From Pirellulaceae bacterium (GTDB lineage: Bacteria > Planctomycetota > Planctomycetia > Pirellulales > Pirellulaceae): a DNA stretch of 16,551 nucleotides. The first letter of the stretch is position 1, and every line of letters begins with the position of its first letter. The DNA lies in assembly GCA_013002105.1 (NCBI GenBank), contig JABDKS010000812.1, forward strand, positions 1 through 16,551, read 5' to 3'. Below the pieces are notes generated by a model. The model was not told the DNA's origin, searched no databases, and saw nothing but the letters and a program-made list of their open reading frames with translations. The position numbers and the translations under genes are program-made. Positions 7,516 to 13,886 of this stretch are shown here, piece by piece.

Positions 7516-7953
7516 TTACTTCATCCAGCCATCGACTCGTGTGATCGCGATCCCCTTATTGTTCTTCGGTTGCGATTGCAGTACGTCCCCCACATTGATA
7601 ATCGTTCCACCGTAAAGCAAATGGGGTACCGACGCGGTCACCATCTTTTTTCCATCGATCGTCAAATCGAACTCTCCCATAGACCACATACCATACTTCG
7701 TGCCAACGTACAGTTGATCCGACTTGCCATTGTCGAATAGACAGAAATGAAGTCGGCCGTTCATGTTCGCTTCCTTTTTTTTGTCATCCAAGCGAACTCG
7801 AATCACGGTTCCAACCAATGACCTGTCAACTTGATTGGCTTGGTCGTCCCGCTGCTTTGAATCGATCGCCCGAGTTTTGCCGACCATCAATAAGCCAACA
7901 CAACACCCGACGACACCCGACACCAACAACGCACGCATGTAGTTTCGTTTCAT
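7516..7953 (-). CDS. Small exported protein of unknown function
   Basis: 145 aa, family not recognised. Signal peptide at about 1-29: MKR start, hydrophobic core around ALLVSGVVGCCVGLLMV, then a possible cleavage after KTRA. The mature protein is about 115 residues and looks like a beta-rich small domain (GTVIRVRL, LHFCLFDN, FDLTIDG, THIS-type hydrophobic/polar alternation). The start ATG at 7953 has GGGAG 9 bases upstream; a second ATG at 7938 would still give a signal peptide. Same strand as the flanking exported proteins; 209 bases separate it from the gene upstream (8163-8942), an AT-richer stretch in which I see no gene. Confidence 0.75.
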   Translation of the reverse strand: MKRNYMRALLVSGVVGCCVGLLMVGKTRAIDSKQRDDQANQVDRSLVGTVIRVRLDDKKKEANMNGRLHFCLFDNGKSDQLYVGTKYGMWSMGEFDLTIDGKKMVTASVPHLLYGGTIINVGDVLQSQPKNNKGIAITRVDGWMK

Positions 7954-8162
7954 TCTCTCCCACTCCCAAAATCAAAAGTCCGGCGACAAACGAACCCAAT
8001 CCCACTGCGAGGGCTTCGCGTCAGCCATCTTGACGAATTCACACAAACGATGAGACCAATATTCGAGTCAAGGTCGAATCTTTTACACACCAGCGCGCAA
8101 ACTTTTTACATTTCACCGCCGCAAAATCACCGCTGAGGTGGTGGTTTCATTTTTGGATTGAT

Positions 8163-8942
8163 TCAAAACGGACTTTCTGGATCGGGCGCTCCCCATCGTT
8201 GACCGTCGAAGTGCAACTCTTTGACTCCCTCGGAATCAACAACGTACAAACGAAAAAAACCTTGGTCACTTTGGAACAACTCTTTCAGCTCATAGCTGGC
8301 AATCACAATGGCTTTGATATCATCGGTGACCACAACGGGTTCTGCGATCGATTGCCCGGGTTTGGGAGCCGCCCTGGTCGGATCGAACGTCAGGCCGGCA
8401 AATTGATCCGCATCACGCCATGATTGCATCACAGCCTCGGGATGGTTAATCAAACAACACAAACGCAAATGATCGCGTTGATGTCCGAAACGAAGCGCCT
8501 CGGCAACCCAACTTTCGTTGTAACGCAGCCCCAGTTTTCCGCCGGGAAACGGAAAGTCCGATCGATAGAACAGCACGCGGACTCCGTTGGTTTCGACGAG
8601 CTTCGTTTTTCCCTCTGCTTTCTCTTCGCGGATCTCGCGCGGCTGCCAACTGCGGACGCTGTCATACGCCGTCTGCAAATTGGCGGTAAAAGCCTGGTCG
8701 AGCTGACGAAAGCGAACGTTCGCATAGCCCGCATATCCGCAAAAAGCCATTTCATATCCGCCCAATGAAGAATACTCAAACGTGCGGTCTTCCGGTTTTG
8801 TCGCCGCGAGCTGAGTCAACTTCTGCTGTGTCAAAACGGTTGGGAAAAACGCATCGCCGGGCAACAACAAATTATTGTTTGCCGACGCGGCGGCCGCAGG
8901 AAACATCAACAAACCGATCACAATATAAATACAACCCCTCAT
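8163..8942 (-). CDS. Exported protein of unknown function
   Basis: 259 aa. Signal peptide MRGCIYIVIGLLMFPAAAASA with a good AxA cleavage site near residue 21, so the mature protein is periplasmic or secreted. No known domain recognised. The middle (about residues 95-185) carries a hydrophobic LRLCCLINHPEAVMQSW segment; the C-terminal part (VVVTDDIKAIVIASYELKEL, then FFRLYVVDSEGVKELHFDG) reads like successive beta strands. AGGTGA (8949-8954) lies 6 bases upstream of the ATG at 8942, an excellent ribosome binding site that fixes the start. Transcribed toward the two smaller exported proteins; whether they work together is unknown. Confidence 0.82.
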   Translation of the reverse strand: MRGCIYIVIGLLMFPAAAASANNNLLLPGDAFFPTVLTQQKLTQLAATKPEDRTFEYSSLGGYEMAFCGYAGYANVRFRQLDQAFTANLQTAYDSVRSWQPREIREEKAEGKTKLVETNGVRVLFYRSDFPFPGGKLGLRYNESWVAEALRFGHQRDHLRLCCLINHPEAVMQSWRDADQFAGLTFDPTRAAPKPGQSIAEPVVVTDDIKAIVIASYELKELFQSDQGFFRLYVVDSEGVKELHFDGQRWGAPDPESPF

Positions 8943-8948
8943 CAGCGC

Positions 8949-8954
8949 TCACCT
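8949..8954 (-). promoter_or_regulatory. Ribosome binding site of the 259-aa exported protein
   Basis: AGGTGA, 6 bases before the ATG at 8942; same sequence as the site before the TPR gene. Confidence 0.7.
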
Positions 8955-9031
8955 CTCTCCTTGTAGTTGTCGTGCAACACGCAGCGATCAGACCGATGAT
9001 CAATCATTCTGCCCACCGTTTGGTGAATGGA

Positions 9032-9223
9032 TCAGCCGACCGAGCCGTCGCCATCGATGTCCTTGCCGTACTCGTTTTCCAGCAGCACAACGAGCTGATG
9101 CAGAAGTTGTCGCGTTTCGCGGAGTTCGATCTCCAGTCGGCTGACACGGGCGTCAAGCGATTCAGATTGCTGTCGCTGCTCGGAAATCGCACTTTGTTGC
9201 ATCAAGTCCCAGAACAATCCCAT
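9032..9223 (-). CDS. 63-aa coiled-coil protein
   Basis: Start chosen at ATG 9223 because AGGA (9230-9233) lies 6 bases upstream; the frame is open to 9265 but has no better start. The product starts MGLFWDLMQQ, a short amphipathic or hydrophobic N-terminus, then a strong predicted coiled coil from about residue 13 to 50 (SLDARVSRLEIELRETRQLL with heptad-spaced Leu/Val), and ends KDIDGDGSVG, a Ca-loop-like DxDGDG string. No family recognised. Small coiled-coil proteins of this kind often oligomerise or act as adaptors, but no role can be assigned. It lies just before the first repeat array. Confidence 0.65.
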   Translation of the reverse strand: MGLFWDLMQQSAISEQRQQSESLDARVSRLEIELRETRQLLHQLVVLLENEYGKDIDGDGSVG

Positions 9224-9334
9224 TAGAATTCCTATTGCGTGGATGAAGCTCGTCGCCGTGATCAAGATAGCAGAACTAAATTTGTCAAACGTTCAAGGTT
9301 GATATTCTACATCAGAGCAGTCCACGTCGCCGAA

Positions 9335-9860
9335 GAGTGTCGCCGTGCTCTCCGAGCTCGGCTGCGAGAGACGCTTGTTTTTCGTTACGAGATGCTGATG
9401 CGCACGAGAACGACAACGGAGTGTCCGTCGACAATGAGTGTCGCCGTGCTCTCCGAGCTCGGCCTCAAGAGACGTGCACGTGTGCGGTACGAGGTTCTGA
9501 TGCGCGTGAGAACGGCCACGGGGTGTCCGTCGACAGTGAGTGTCGCCGTGCTCTCCGAGCTCGGCTGCGTGAGACGCTTGTTTTTCGGTACGAGATGCCG
9601 ATGCGAGTGAGAACGGCCACGGAGTGTCCGTCGACGGTGAGTGTCGCCGTGCTCTCCGAGCTCGGCCGCAAGAGACGTGCACGTGTGCGGTACGAGGTTC
9701 TGATGCGCGTGAGAACGGCCACGGAGTGTCCGTCGACAGTGAGTGTCGCCGTACTCTCCGAGCTCGGTCTCAAGAGGCGATTGTTTTTTTGGTAGGAGTT
9801 TCAGATGCGCGTGAGAACGGCCACGGAGTGTCCGTCGACGGTGAGTGTCGTCGCGCATCT
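9335..9860. repeat. Repeat array 1: 101-102-bp tandem units
   Basis: Five full units begin with GAGTGTCG at 9335, 9436, 9538, 9639 and 9741, and a truncated sixth begins at 9843. Spacing is 101 or 102 bp. Each unit has a conserved core with ACGGA-GTG-TCCGT (5-bp stem), in several units CGACA-GTGAG-TGTCG, and the perfect palindrome CCGAGCTCGG. The other part of the unit comes in sub-types: A (GACGCTTGTTTTTCG), B (GACGTGCACGTGTGCGG) and C (GGCGATTGTTTTTTTGG), in order A-B-A-B-C. Not a CRISPR array: the units are too long and the variable parts are repeated. Function unknown. Confidence 0.9.
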
Positions 9861-9889
9861 AAGATGCACACCAGATTTGCCGCATCAGG

Positions 9890-10372
9890 CTATCTTTTTC
9901 GGCGACGATCGTCGCGGCCATCGATCGCTTGTTGCAAAGCCGACGCGTTACCGGCGATCGCGGCAAGCAACACACCCGAAACCATCACCAATACGAATGT
10001 CACGACGCCACTGCCAATGTTCGCAAAATCGACTTGCGTCGCTGTGGTCGTACCGCGCCAAAGAAAAAATACGAAAACTGATTGAATCACACCGATCGCC
10101 AACGCAGCAAGGAATAAGCCGTTGGCAGGCGAAATGCCAAACCGGAAAGGAATCAAACTGGCATCCGCGTCACGCTTTCGCAGTCCCGCCGCATGGGGCA
10201 CCATAAAAAAGAATTCCGGCGTCATGGCTAACCCAATCATGATCCCGTTGAAGCCCAGTGTCTCGGGCCCAAACGGTGTGCTCGTTGGCAGGGTTCCATC
10301 CACACCCCACGACAGTGCCAACGCCGTCACGATGCAGCTAAAGAAGTAAATACAGACGGCTACAAATGCCAT
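9890..10372 (-). CDS. Integral membrane protein, about four helices
   Basis: 160 aa. Hydrophobic segments at about 3-22, 41-60 (weaker), 82-105 and 119-142, then a charged C-terminal tail ending DDRRRKR. The loop between helices 2 and 3 contains RKRDADAS, so the positive-inside rule would place it in the cytoplasm. No family recognised. The ATG at 10372 has only a weak Shine-Dalgarno (AGGA, 2 bases away), so the start is less certain, although the first helix begins right after it. It lies just inside repeat array 1 (stop 30 bases from the array), and a likely 37-aa membrane peptide is encoded 58 bases upstream on the same strand, so the two may be co-expressed. Confidence 0.75.
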   Translation of the reverse strand: MAFVAVCIYFFSCIVTALALSWGVDGTLPTSTPFGPETLGFNGIMIGLAMTPEFFFMVPHAAGLRKRDADASLIPFRFGISPANGLFLAALAIGVIQSVFVFFLWRGTTTATQVDFANIGSGVVTFVLVMVSGVLLAAIAGNASALQQAIDGRDDRRRKR

Positions 10373-10430
10373 GATCCTAGGTGCAACAAAGGGAAACGGA
10401 TCGTCTTCGCTCTATCAGTTACGATTACTG

Positions 10431-10544
10431 CTAGAGACGAGTACTGCCGCGAGCCATCGAGGCGACAACGCCAAATGGCACGGCCAGGATGGCAAACGTC
10501 ATCACGCTGACGATCAACCATCGTTTTACACGTTGGGTCACCAT
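10431..10544 (-). CDS. Possible 37-aa single-span membrane peptide
   Basis: ATG at 10544 to TAG at 10431. The product is a basic N-terminus (MVTQRVKRW), a hydrophobic helix of about 19 residues (LIVSVMTFAILAVPFGVVA), and a short basic end (RGSTRL). That charge and hydrophobicity pattern is typical of small membrane peptides or of a bare signal anchor and is unlike the random frames nearby. An in-frame TGA lies eight codons upstream. The Shine-Dalgarno is weak (GTGAGA next to the ATG). It ends 58 bases before the membrane protein at 9890-10372. It could also be a decayed 5' end of a larger gene. No homolog is known to me. Confidence 0.45.
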   Translation of the reverse strand: MVTQRVKRWLIVSVMTFAILAVPFGVVASMARGSTRL

Positions 10545-10803
10545 TCTCACGGGTCCACATTCTCAGTGGTCTTCGACTCTGGCGATAAACTACCATCAAC
10601 CCTAGCATTGTCTCGTACGACGACTTGGCGGCAAAGATCACGCTTAGACCGCGTTGCTCCGCGGCCGCCGCGGACAGTGACGATTGCAACGATCTTGGGG
10701 CGCAACGGGCCAGAGCCATCACAGACGGTGAGAACTTGTTCTCGGCGGAGTCGATTCATTGTTCTATCAGTTCAACACGCCGATTCGTTGTTTACGGCGA
10801 TAT

Positions 10804-11511
10804 TCACCGCTCCATTAGATCGTCACTTGCTGCTACCGCGGTGCTCTGCAGACCATGGTATAGATAGACCGCCATCAGTGCATTGACGATCGCGACGACG
10901 ACGAACTGACCGCCGAAACCGCCGATGCCAAATGCGGTGAAGACGATCGAGTGGATTCCAAACAACCACACCATCCGCCGTCGGTATCGACGCGACCGAG
11001 CATGACGATCAGGGGTCTCGGCGAATTTTTCGCAATACGCATCCCAACCAGCTTGCTGGTCGGATGCTAACATTTCATGCAAAATGCGAACCAGCTGATC
11101 TCGCTGCTGCACGGTAAAGTTTTGGAAATCGATTTTCAACACATCGCCCCGTCCTGTCAGCCAAACGCTGCCGTTGGCCGGGCGTCGACGCCAAGTCACC
11201 TGCTCGATGGACTTCAACGCCATCGTCTGTTCGCGTAACACGCCCCGCTGATAAACCACGTCGCGATCAATGACCAACCTGTATCGGTACGATAGGGCCA
11301 ACAACCAAAATCCAAGCGACACAAAAAACGAGTACAGCAACCCAAACAAAATCACTGCTACCAACGGTCGCGCAAACGAGTTGTCCGTATTCCAATAGGC
11401 GGCCCACACCGAAGCGATCCCGACGACTGCAAACAAGACGGTGCAAACCCAGCCGAGAATGCGATAGGTGGGTCGCAAGCAGCATCGAATTAGCGTGGCG
11501 TCGTCCGTCAT
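10804..11511 (-). CDS. PH-domain-like membrane protein
   Basis: 235 aa from ATG at 11511. Two membrane helices (about 18-40 and 49-73) are followed by a cytoplasmic domain at about 76-148 resembling bacterial PH domains: YRYRLVIDRDVVYQRGVLRE, then IEQVTWRRR and a strand-rich GSVWLTGRGDVLKIDF, ending in a helix (QQRDQLVRILHEML). Two more helices lie at about 180-197 and 200-221. Bacterial PH-domain proteins of this layout have no well-known single function. The frame stays open upstream to 11655, but that extension has no hydrophobic logic and runs toward the repeat array, so I use the internal ATG; no Shine-Dalgarno is visible there. It is one of the main genes inside the segment bounded by the two repeat arrays. 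Confidence 0.78.
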   Translation of the reverse strand: MTDDATLIRCCLRPTYRILGWVCTVLFAVVGIASVWAAYWNTDNSFARPLVAVILFGLLYSFFVSLGFWLLALSYRYRLVIDRDVVYQRGVLREQTMALKSIEQVTWRRRPANGSVWLTGRGDVLKIDFQNFTVQQRDQLVRILHEMLASDQQAGWDAYCEKFAETPDRHARSRRYRRRMVWLFGIHSIVFTAFGIGGFGGQFVVVAIVNALMAVYLYHGLQSTAVAASDDLMER

Positions 11512-11660
11512 GCGTAAAGATATAATCAACTTGGTCGTAGAGGATCCGCCAACAAGCGTGATCCCCGCAAACCTCCAATTAGACCACCGGCGAGACGACG
11601 ACGTGAACAATCCGCTAACAACCGTCGCGACGCACCCTGAGGGGTCAAACTCCATGACGT

Positions 11661-11972
11661 CGTCCGCGAGAGACGCTTGTTTACTCGGTACGAGATGCCG
11701 ATGCGAGTGAGAACGGCCACGGAGTGTCCGTCGACGGTGAGTGTCGCCGTGCTCTCCGAGCTCGGCCTCAAGAGGCGATTGCTTTTTCGGTAAGAGTTTC
11801 AGATGCGCGTGAGAACGGCCACGGAGTGTCCGTCGACGATCAGTGTCGCCGTGCTCTCCGAGCTCGGTCTCAAGAGACGTTTGATATTCGGTAAGAGGTT
11901 CTGATGCGCATGAGAACGGACACGGAGTGTCCGTCGACAGTGAGTGTCGCCGTGCTCGGCTTCAAGAGACCT
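11661..11972. repeat. Repeat array 2: same 101-102-bp unit, same orientation
   Basis: Begins inside a sub-type A unit (GAGAGACGCTTGTTT, about 11668), then units with their cores at 11739 (sub-type C), 11841 (related to B/C) and 11942. The last lacks 9 bases of the CTCCGAGCT core and decays after GGCTTCAAGAGACC. Stretches are identical or nearly so to array 1, for example the interval 11695-11770 against 9595-9668. Both arrays read in the same direction, so recombination between them would delete or duplicate the genes between. Confidence 0.9.
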
Positions 11973-11997
11973 GTAAAACGATCGGTGCGCTCAATCG

Positions 11998-12318
11998 CTA
12001 TCGATCTCGAAAGGCCATTAGCGCACTGATGATCTCGGCTTGTTTCTTGTCCCAATGCGTTAGCGAAACCTCGACAATGGTATTGGATTCACTCCGCGGC
12101 CATTCACTCAAACATTCGACCGCGTCGACTTGCGACAATGTCAGTGGACAGATCGTGAACACAACGAAGGCGGTCAAACCAACCGGCCGCCATTGCGAGC
12201 GGATCGTCCACGACTCGTCACCCCACCACGGCAAATCAGTGGTGCGGTCAATGATCTCCCAACCGCTGTCACGCAACGCTGATTCGAGCTGTCGTTGTTG
12301 GCTGGATATCTTTGACAT
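11998..12318 (-). CDS. Hypothetical protein, 106 aa
   Basis: Start taken at ATG 12318 (MSKISSQQRQ); a TTG at 12342 would add eight residues. No clear Shine-Dalgarno. A soluble, Trp-rich small protein: an N-terminal helix (QQRQLESALRDSGWEII), then TTDLPWWGDESWTIRSQWRPVG, a hydrophobic strand (LTAFVVFTICPL), and a C-terminal helix (KKQAEIISALMAFRD). The order and the conserved-looking WW..E.W..RS.W pattern suggest a folded domain, but I do not recognise the family. Its start is 46 bases downstream of the stop of the Clp-N-domain gene on the same strand, so co-transcription is likely. Confidence 0.68.
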   Translation of the reverse strand: MSKISSQQRQLESALRDSGWEIIDRTTDLPWWGDESWTIRSQWRPVGLTAFVVFTICPLTLSQVDAVECLSEWPRSESNTIVEVSLTHWDKKQAEIISALMAFRDR

Positions 12319-12364
12319 GAACGTTGGAAACTTAGAAGGCAACGGCCCGCGGCGAACCTGAATA

Positions 12365-12925
12365 TCAACGCTGGCCTATCAATCGCGCTGCGATCCTCCT
12401 CAGCCATTGCACGGTCGTCGTGTGGCCAAGCAAATCATAAACCTCCTTGGTCACCGCGCCTCGCGTGATTCCGAGACTCGACAGAACATTGGCTGATTGA
12501 GTGCCGGTGACGGTTGCGCCGATGATCAGATGTTCGGTCCCCATGTATCGATGACCCAGCGACTTGGCCGCTCGTGTGGTTTCGTCCAACACACGCTGCA
12601 AATCCCGTTCATTGATCCGCGACGCGACTGTCTCGTCGGACAATTCATCCGTTTCACTTTGTGACTCTTTGCGTTCGATACGTCGGTCATGCCGCCGACG
12701 CAACCGGTCGTCGATTTGGCCTTGGTCCACGCCCAGATTTGCCAATATATGGTGTGCCACGCCATCGGGTTCGCGAGCCAAACCCGACAACAGATGCGCC
12801 GAATCAAAACAATCATCACCGATCTCCGCGGCGCACCGCAGACCCAGTGAGAACGTTTCGACTGCCCGATCCGTGTACCGCGCCGGTTGCCCGAGTGCGA
12901 TGATGTCTTCTAAAGGTGAATTCAT
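12365..12925 (-). CDS. Free-standing Clp N-terminal-domain protein
   Basis: 186 aa with two copies of the Clp N-terminal repeat and no ATPase domain. Repeat 1, about 20-75: YTDRAVETFSLGLRCAAEIG then DSAHLLSGLAREPDGVA and ILANLGVD. Repeat 2, about 108-165: LQRVLDETTRAAKSLGHRYM, GTEHLIIGA, then VLSSLGI. The second repeat is the closest to the ClpC consensus. Between them is a highly charged linker (76-107). In ClpA/ClpC this domain binds substrates and adaptors; stand-alone forms exist (plant ClpT bind the protease core). Start ATG 12925 with GGAA a few bases upstream. The Clp-like ATPase at 1-2028 lacks this domain, so a split pair is possible but unproven. Confidence 0.9.
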   Translation of the reverse strand: MNSPLEDIIALGQPARYTDRAVETFSLGLRCAAEIGDDCFDSAHLLSGLAREPDGVAHHILANLGVDQGQIDDRLRRRHDRRIERKESQSETDELSDETVASRINERDLQRVLDETTRAAKSLGHRYMGTEHLIIGATVTGTQSANVLSSLGITRGAVTKEVYDLLGHTTTVQWLRRIAARLIGQR

Positions 12926-13102
12926 GTTTTCCAGGCCGACTGCGTGGGCTGTTTGCGCGGGTCATCAAACTGCATTTGTATGTTTCGATCAATCTACCTG
13001 GCGACTGCCACGTCAACACAAGTTACTCTCCCACCGACATGTGATGGTCGCTGGTCAGATTTCGGACCTGGCCTGCAGCAACCCTATCGAATCCGTTGCG
13101 AT

Positions 13103-13561
13103 TCATCGATGCCAGAGTGCAAACCGCTGAGTGGTAATCGACGACATCGCGTCGATCATGGTTTCGTTGTCAAAGCCGGGTAGCGACTGAAGGCGCTCGA
13201 TCATTGCTTTTTCGCCCGTGGCACCCTGTGCAATCATGCAATTTGACTGCCCACTACTGAGTACCCAGTAAAGGTCAGGCAACATCGGACCTTGATCGGT
13301 GGTCAGGATGACAACGCTCTGCAAATCGTCCCAAGCCAGGATCTCCTGGCCGCCGTCGGGATGGAGGTGGCGGATTTCGGTATCACTGACCTCAACGCGA
13401 TACAAGCTTTCGGGCAACAGCGATGATTCTGCCGTGAACTCCGCGTCCAAGTAGTCGCTGACTTTTGGCCACGCCTTTGAACGCCGAGTCATCAGTTTCC
13501 AATAGATCAATGTCACGGCCGCTACCACCGCAACGCAAATTAGGACTTCAATGACACTCAC
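13103..13561 (-). CDS. Membrane-anchored protein of unknown function
   Basis: 152 aa from a GTG start at 13561 (GAGAA about 6 bases upstream; no ATG is available before the membrane helix). One N-terminal membrane segment, about 3-23, then a basic flank (KLMTRRSK) and a cytoplasmic domain of about 125 residues. The domain has LYRVEVSDTEIRHLHPDG, EILAWDDLQSVVILTTDQGP, LYWVLSSG, and a C-terminal IERLQSLPGFDNETMIDAM. This WDDL...TTDQGP...LPGFDNE pattern looks like a conserved family seen in several bacterial phyla, but I cannot name it or its role. A PH-like beta fold is possible. 177 bases separate it from the Clp-N-domain gene downstream. Confidence 0.72.
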   Translation of the reverse strand: MSVIEVLICVAVVAAVTLIYWKLMTRRSKAWPKVSDYLDAEFTAESSLLPESLYRVEVSDTEIRHLHPDGGQEILAWDDLQSVVILTTDQGPMLPDLYWVLSSGQSNCMIAQGATGEKAMIERLQSLPGFDNETMIDAMSSITTQRFALWHR

Positions 13562-13886
13562 TGTTGTTCTCGACGATGTGGGGTCGGACTATCAGATTCG
13601 CACTCGTGGTGACCGCCGCATGCAACGCTAAGGGCAATGTATCACCGGACATTCAACCCTGTATTCTGGAGCCCTTGGACAACCGGAGCGTTCGCACTGA
13701 ATTCGCGAGTATTAACGCGCGACCCCGGTGAGCCAACGTCCAGTGCAACCAACGGCGAACGGTCGATGCGACCGTACCGCCAATGGATCTACCGGCGACA
13801 TCAATGCGTGCTACGGCGATGTCCCGATAGCGTATAATCTTGCCTCCCTCTGCCCCAACACGAAGCGCATCTAGAGCCAGAATCCG
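13562..13886. other. 325-bp divergent non-coding interval
   Basis: Lies between the minus-strand gene at 13103-13561 and the plus-strand gene at 13887. It contains the candidate promoter of the latter (13833-13838). I see no gene; an open plus-strand frame (13637-13837) has no family pattern and no ribosome binding site. Confidence 0.55.
13833..13838 (+). promoter_or_regulatory. Candidate -10 box of the histone-H1-like gene
   Basis: A perfect TATAAT, 48 bases before the ATG at 13887, which would give a leader of about 40 bases. No good -35 match is present at 16-18 bases spacing, so the call rests on one box and its position. Confidence 0.4.

Noticed and set aside
9335..9860. CRISPR array
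   Set aside because: Repeat period is about 102 bp, the 'spacer' part falls into a few repeated types, and no cas gene is near.
9337..10206. Long open frames on both strands through repeat array 1
   Set aside because: They arise from a repeat period near a multiple of three (102) and are broken wherever the period is 101. Both strands are equally open. The short per-unit peptide is kept only as a finding.
10360..10886. Overlapping open frames on both strands between the two membrane-protein genes
   Set aside because: No family pattern, extreme Arg/Ser content, and mutual overlap. Only the short 10431-10544 frame has a sensible protein profile.
13549..13561. A 12-base match to the repeat core (ACAGTGAGTGTC) at the start of the gene at 13103-13561, in inverted orientation
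   Set aside because: Too short to be convincing as a repeat remnant; it coincides with the GTG start codon of that gene and nothing else of the unit is present.
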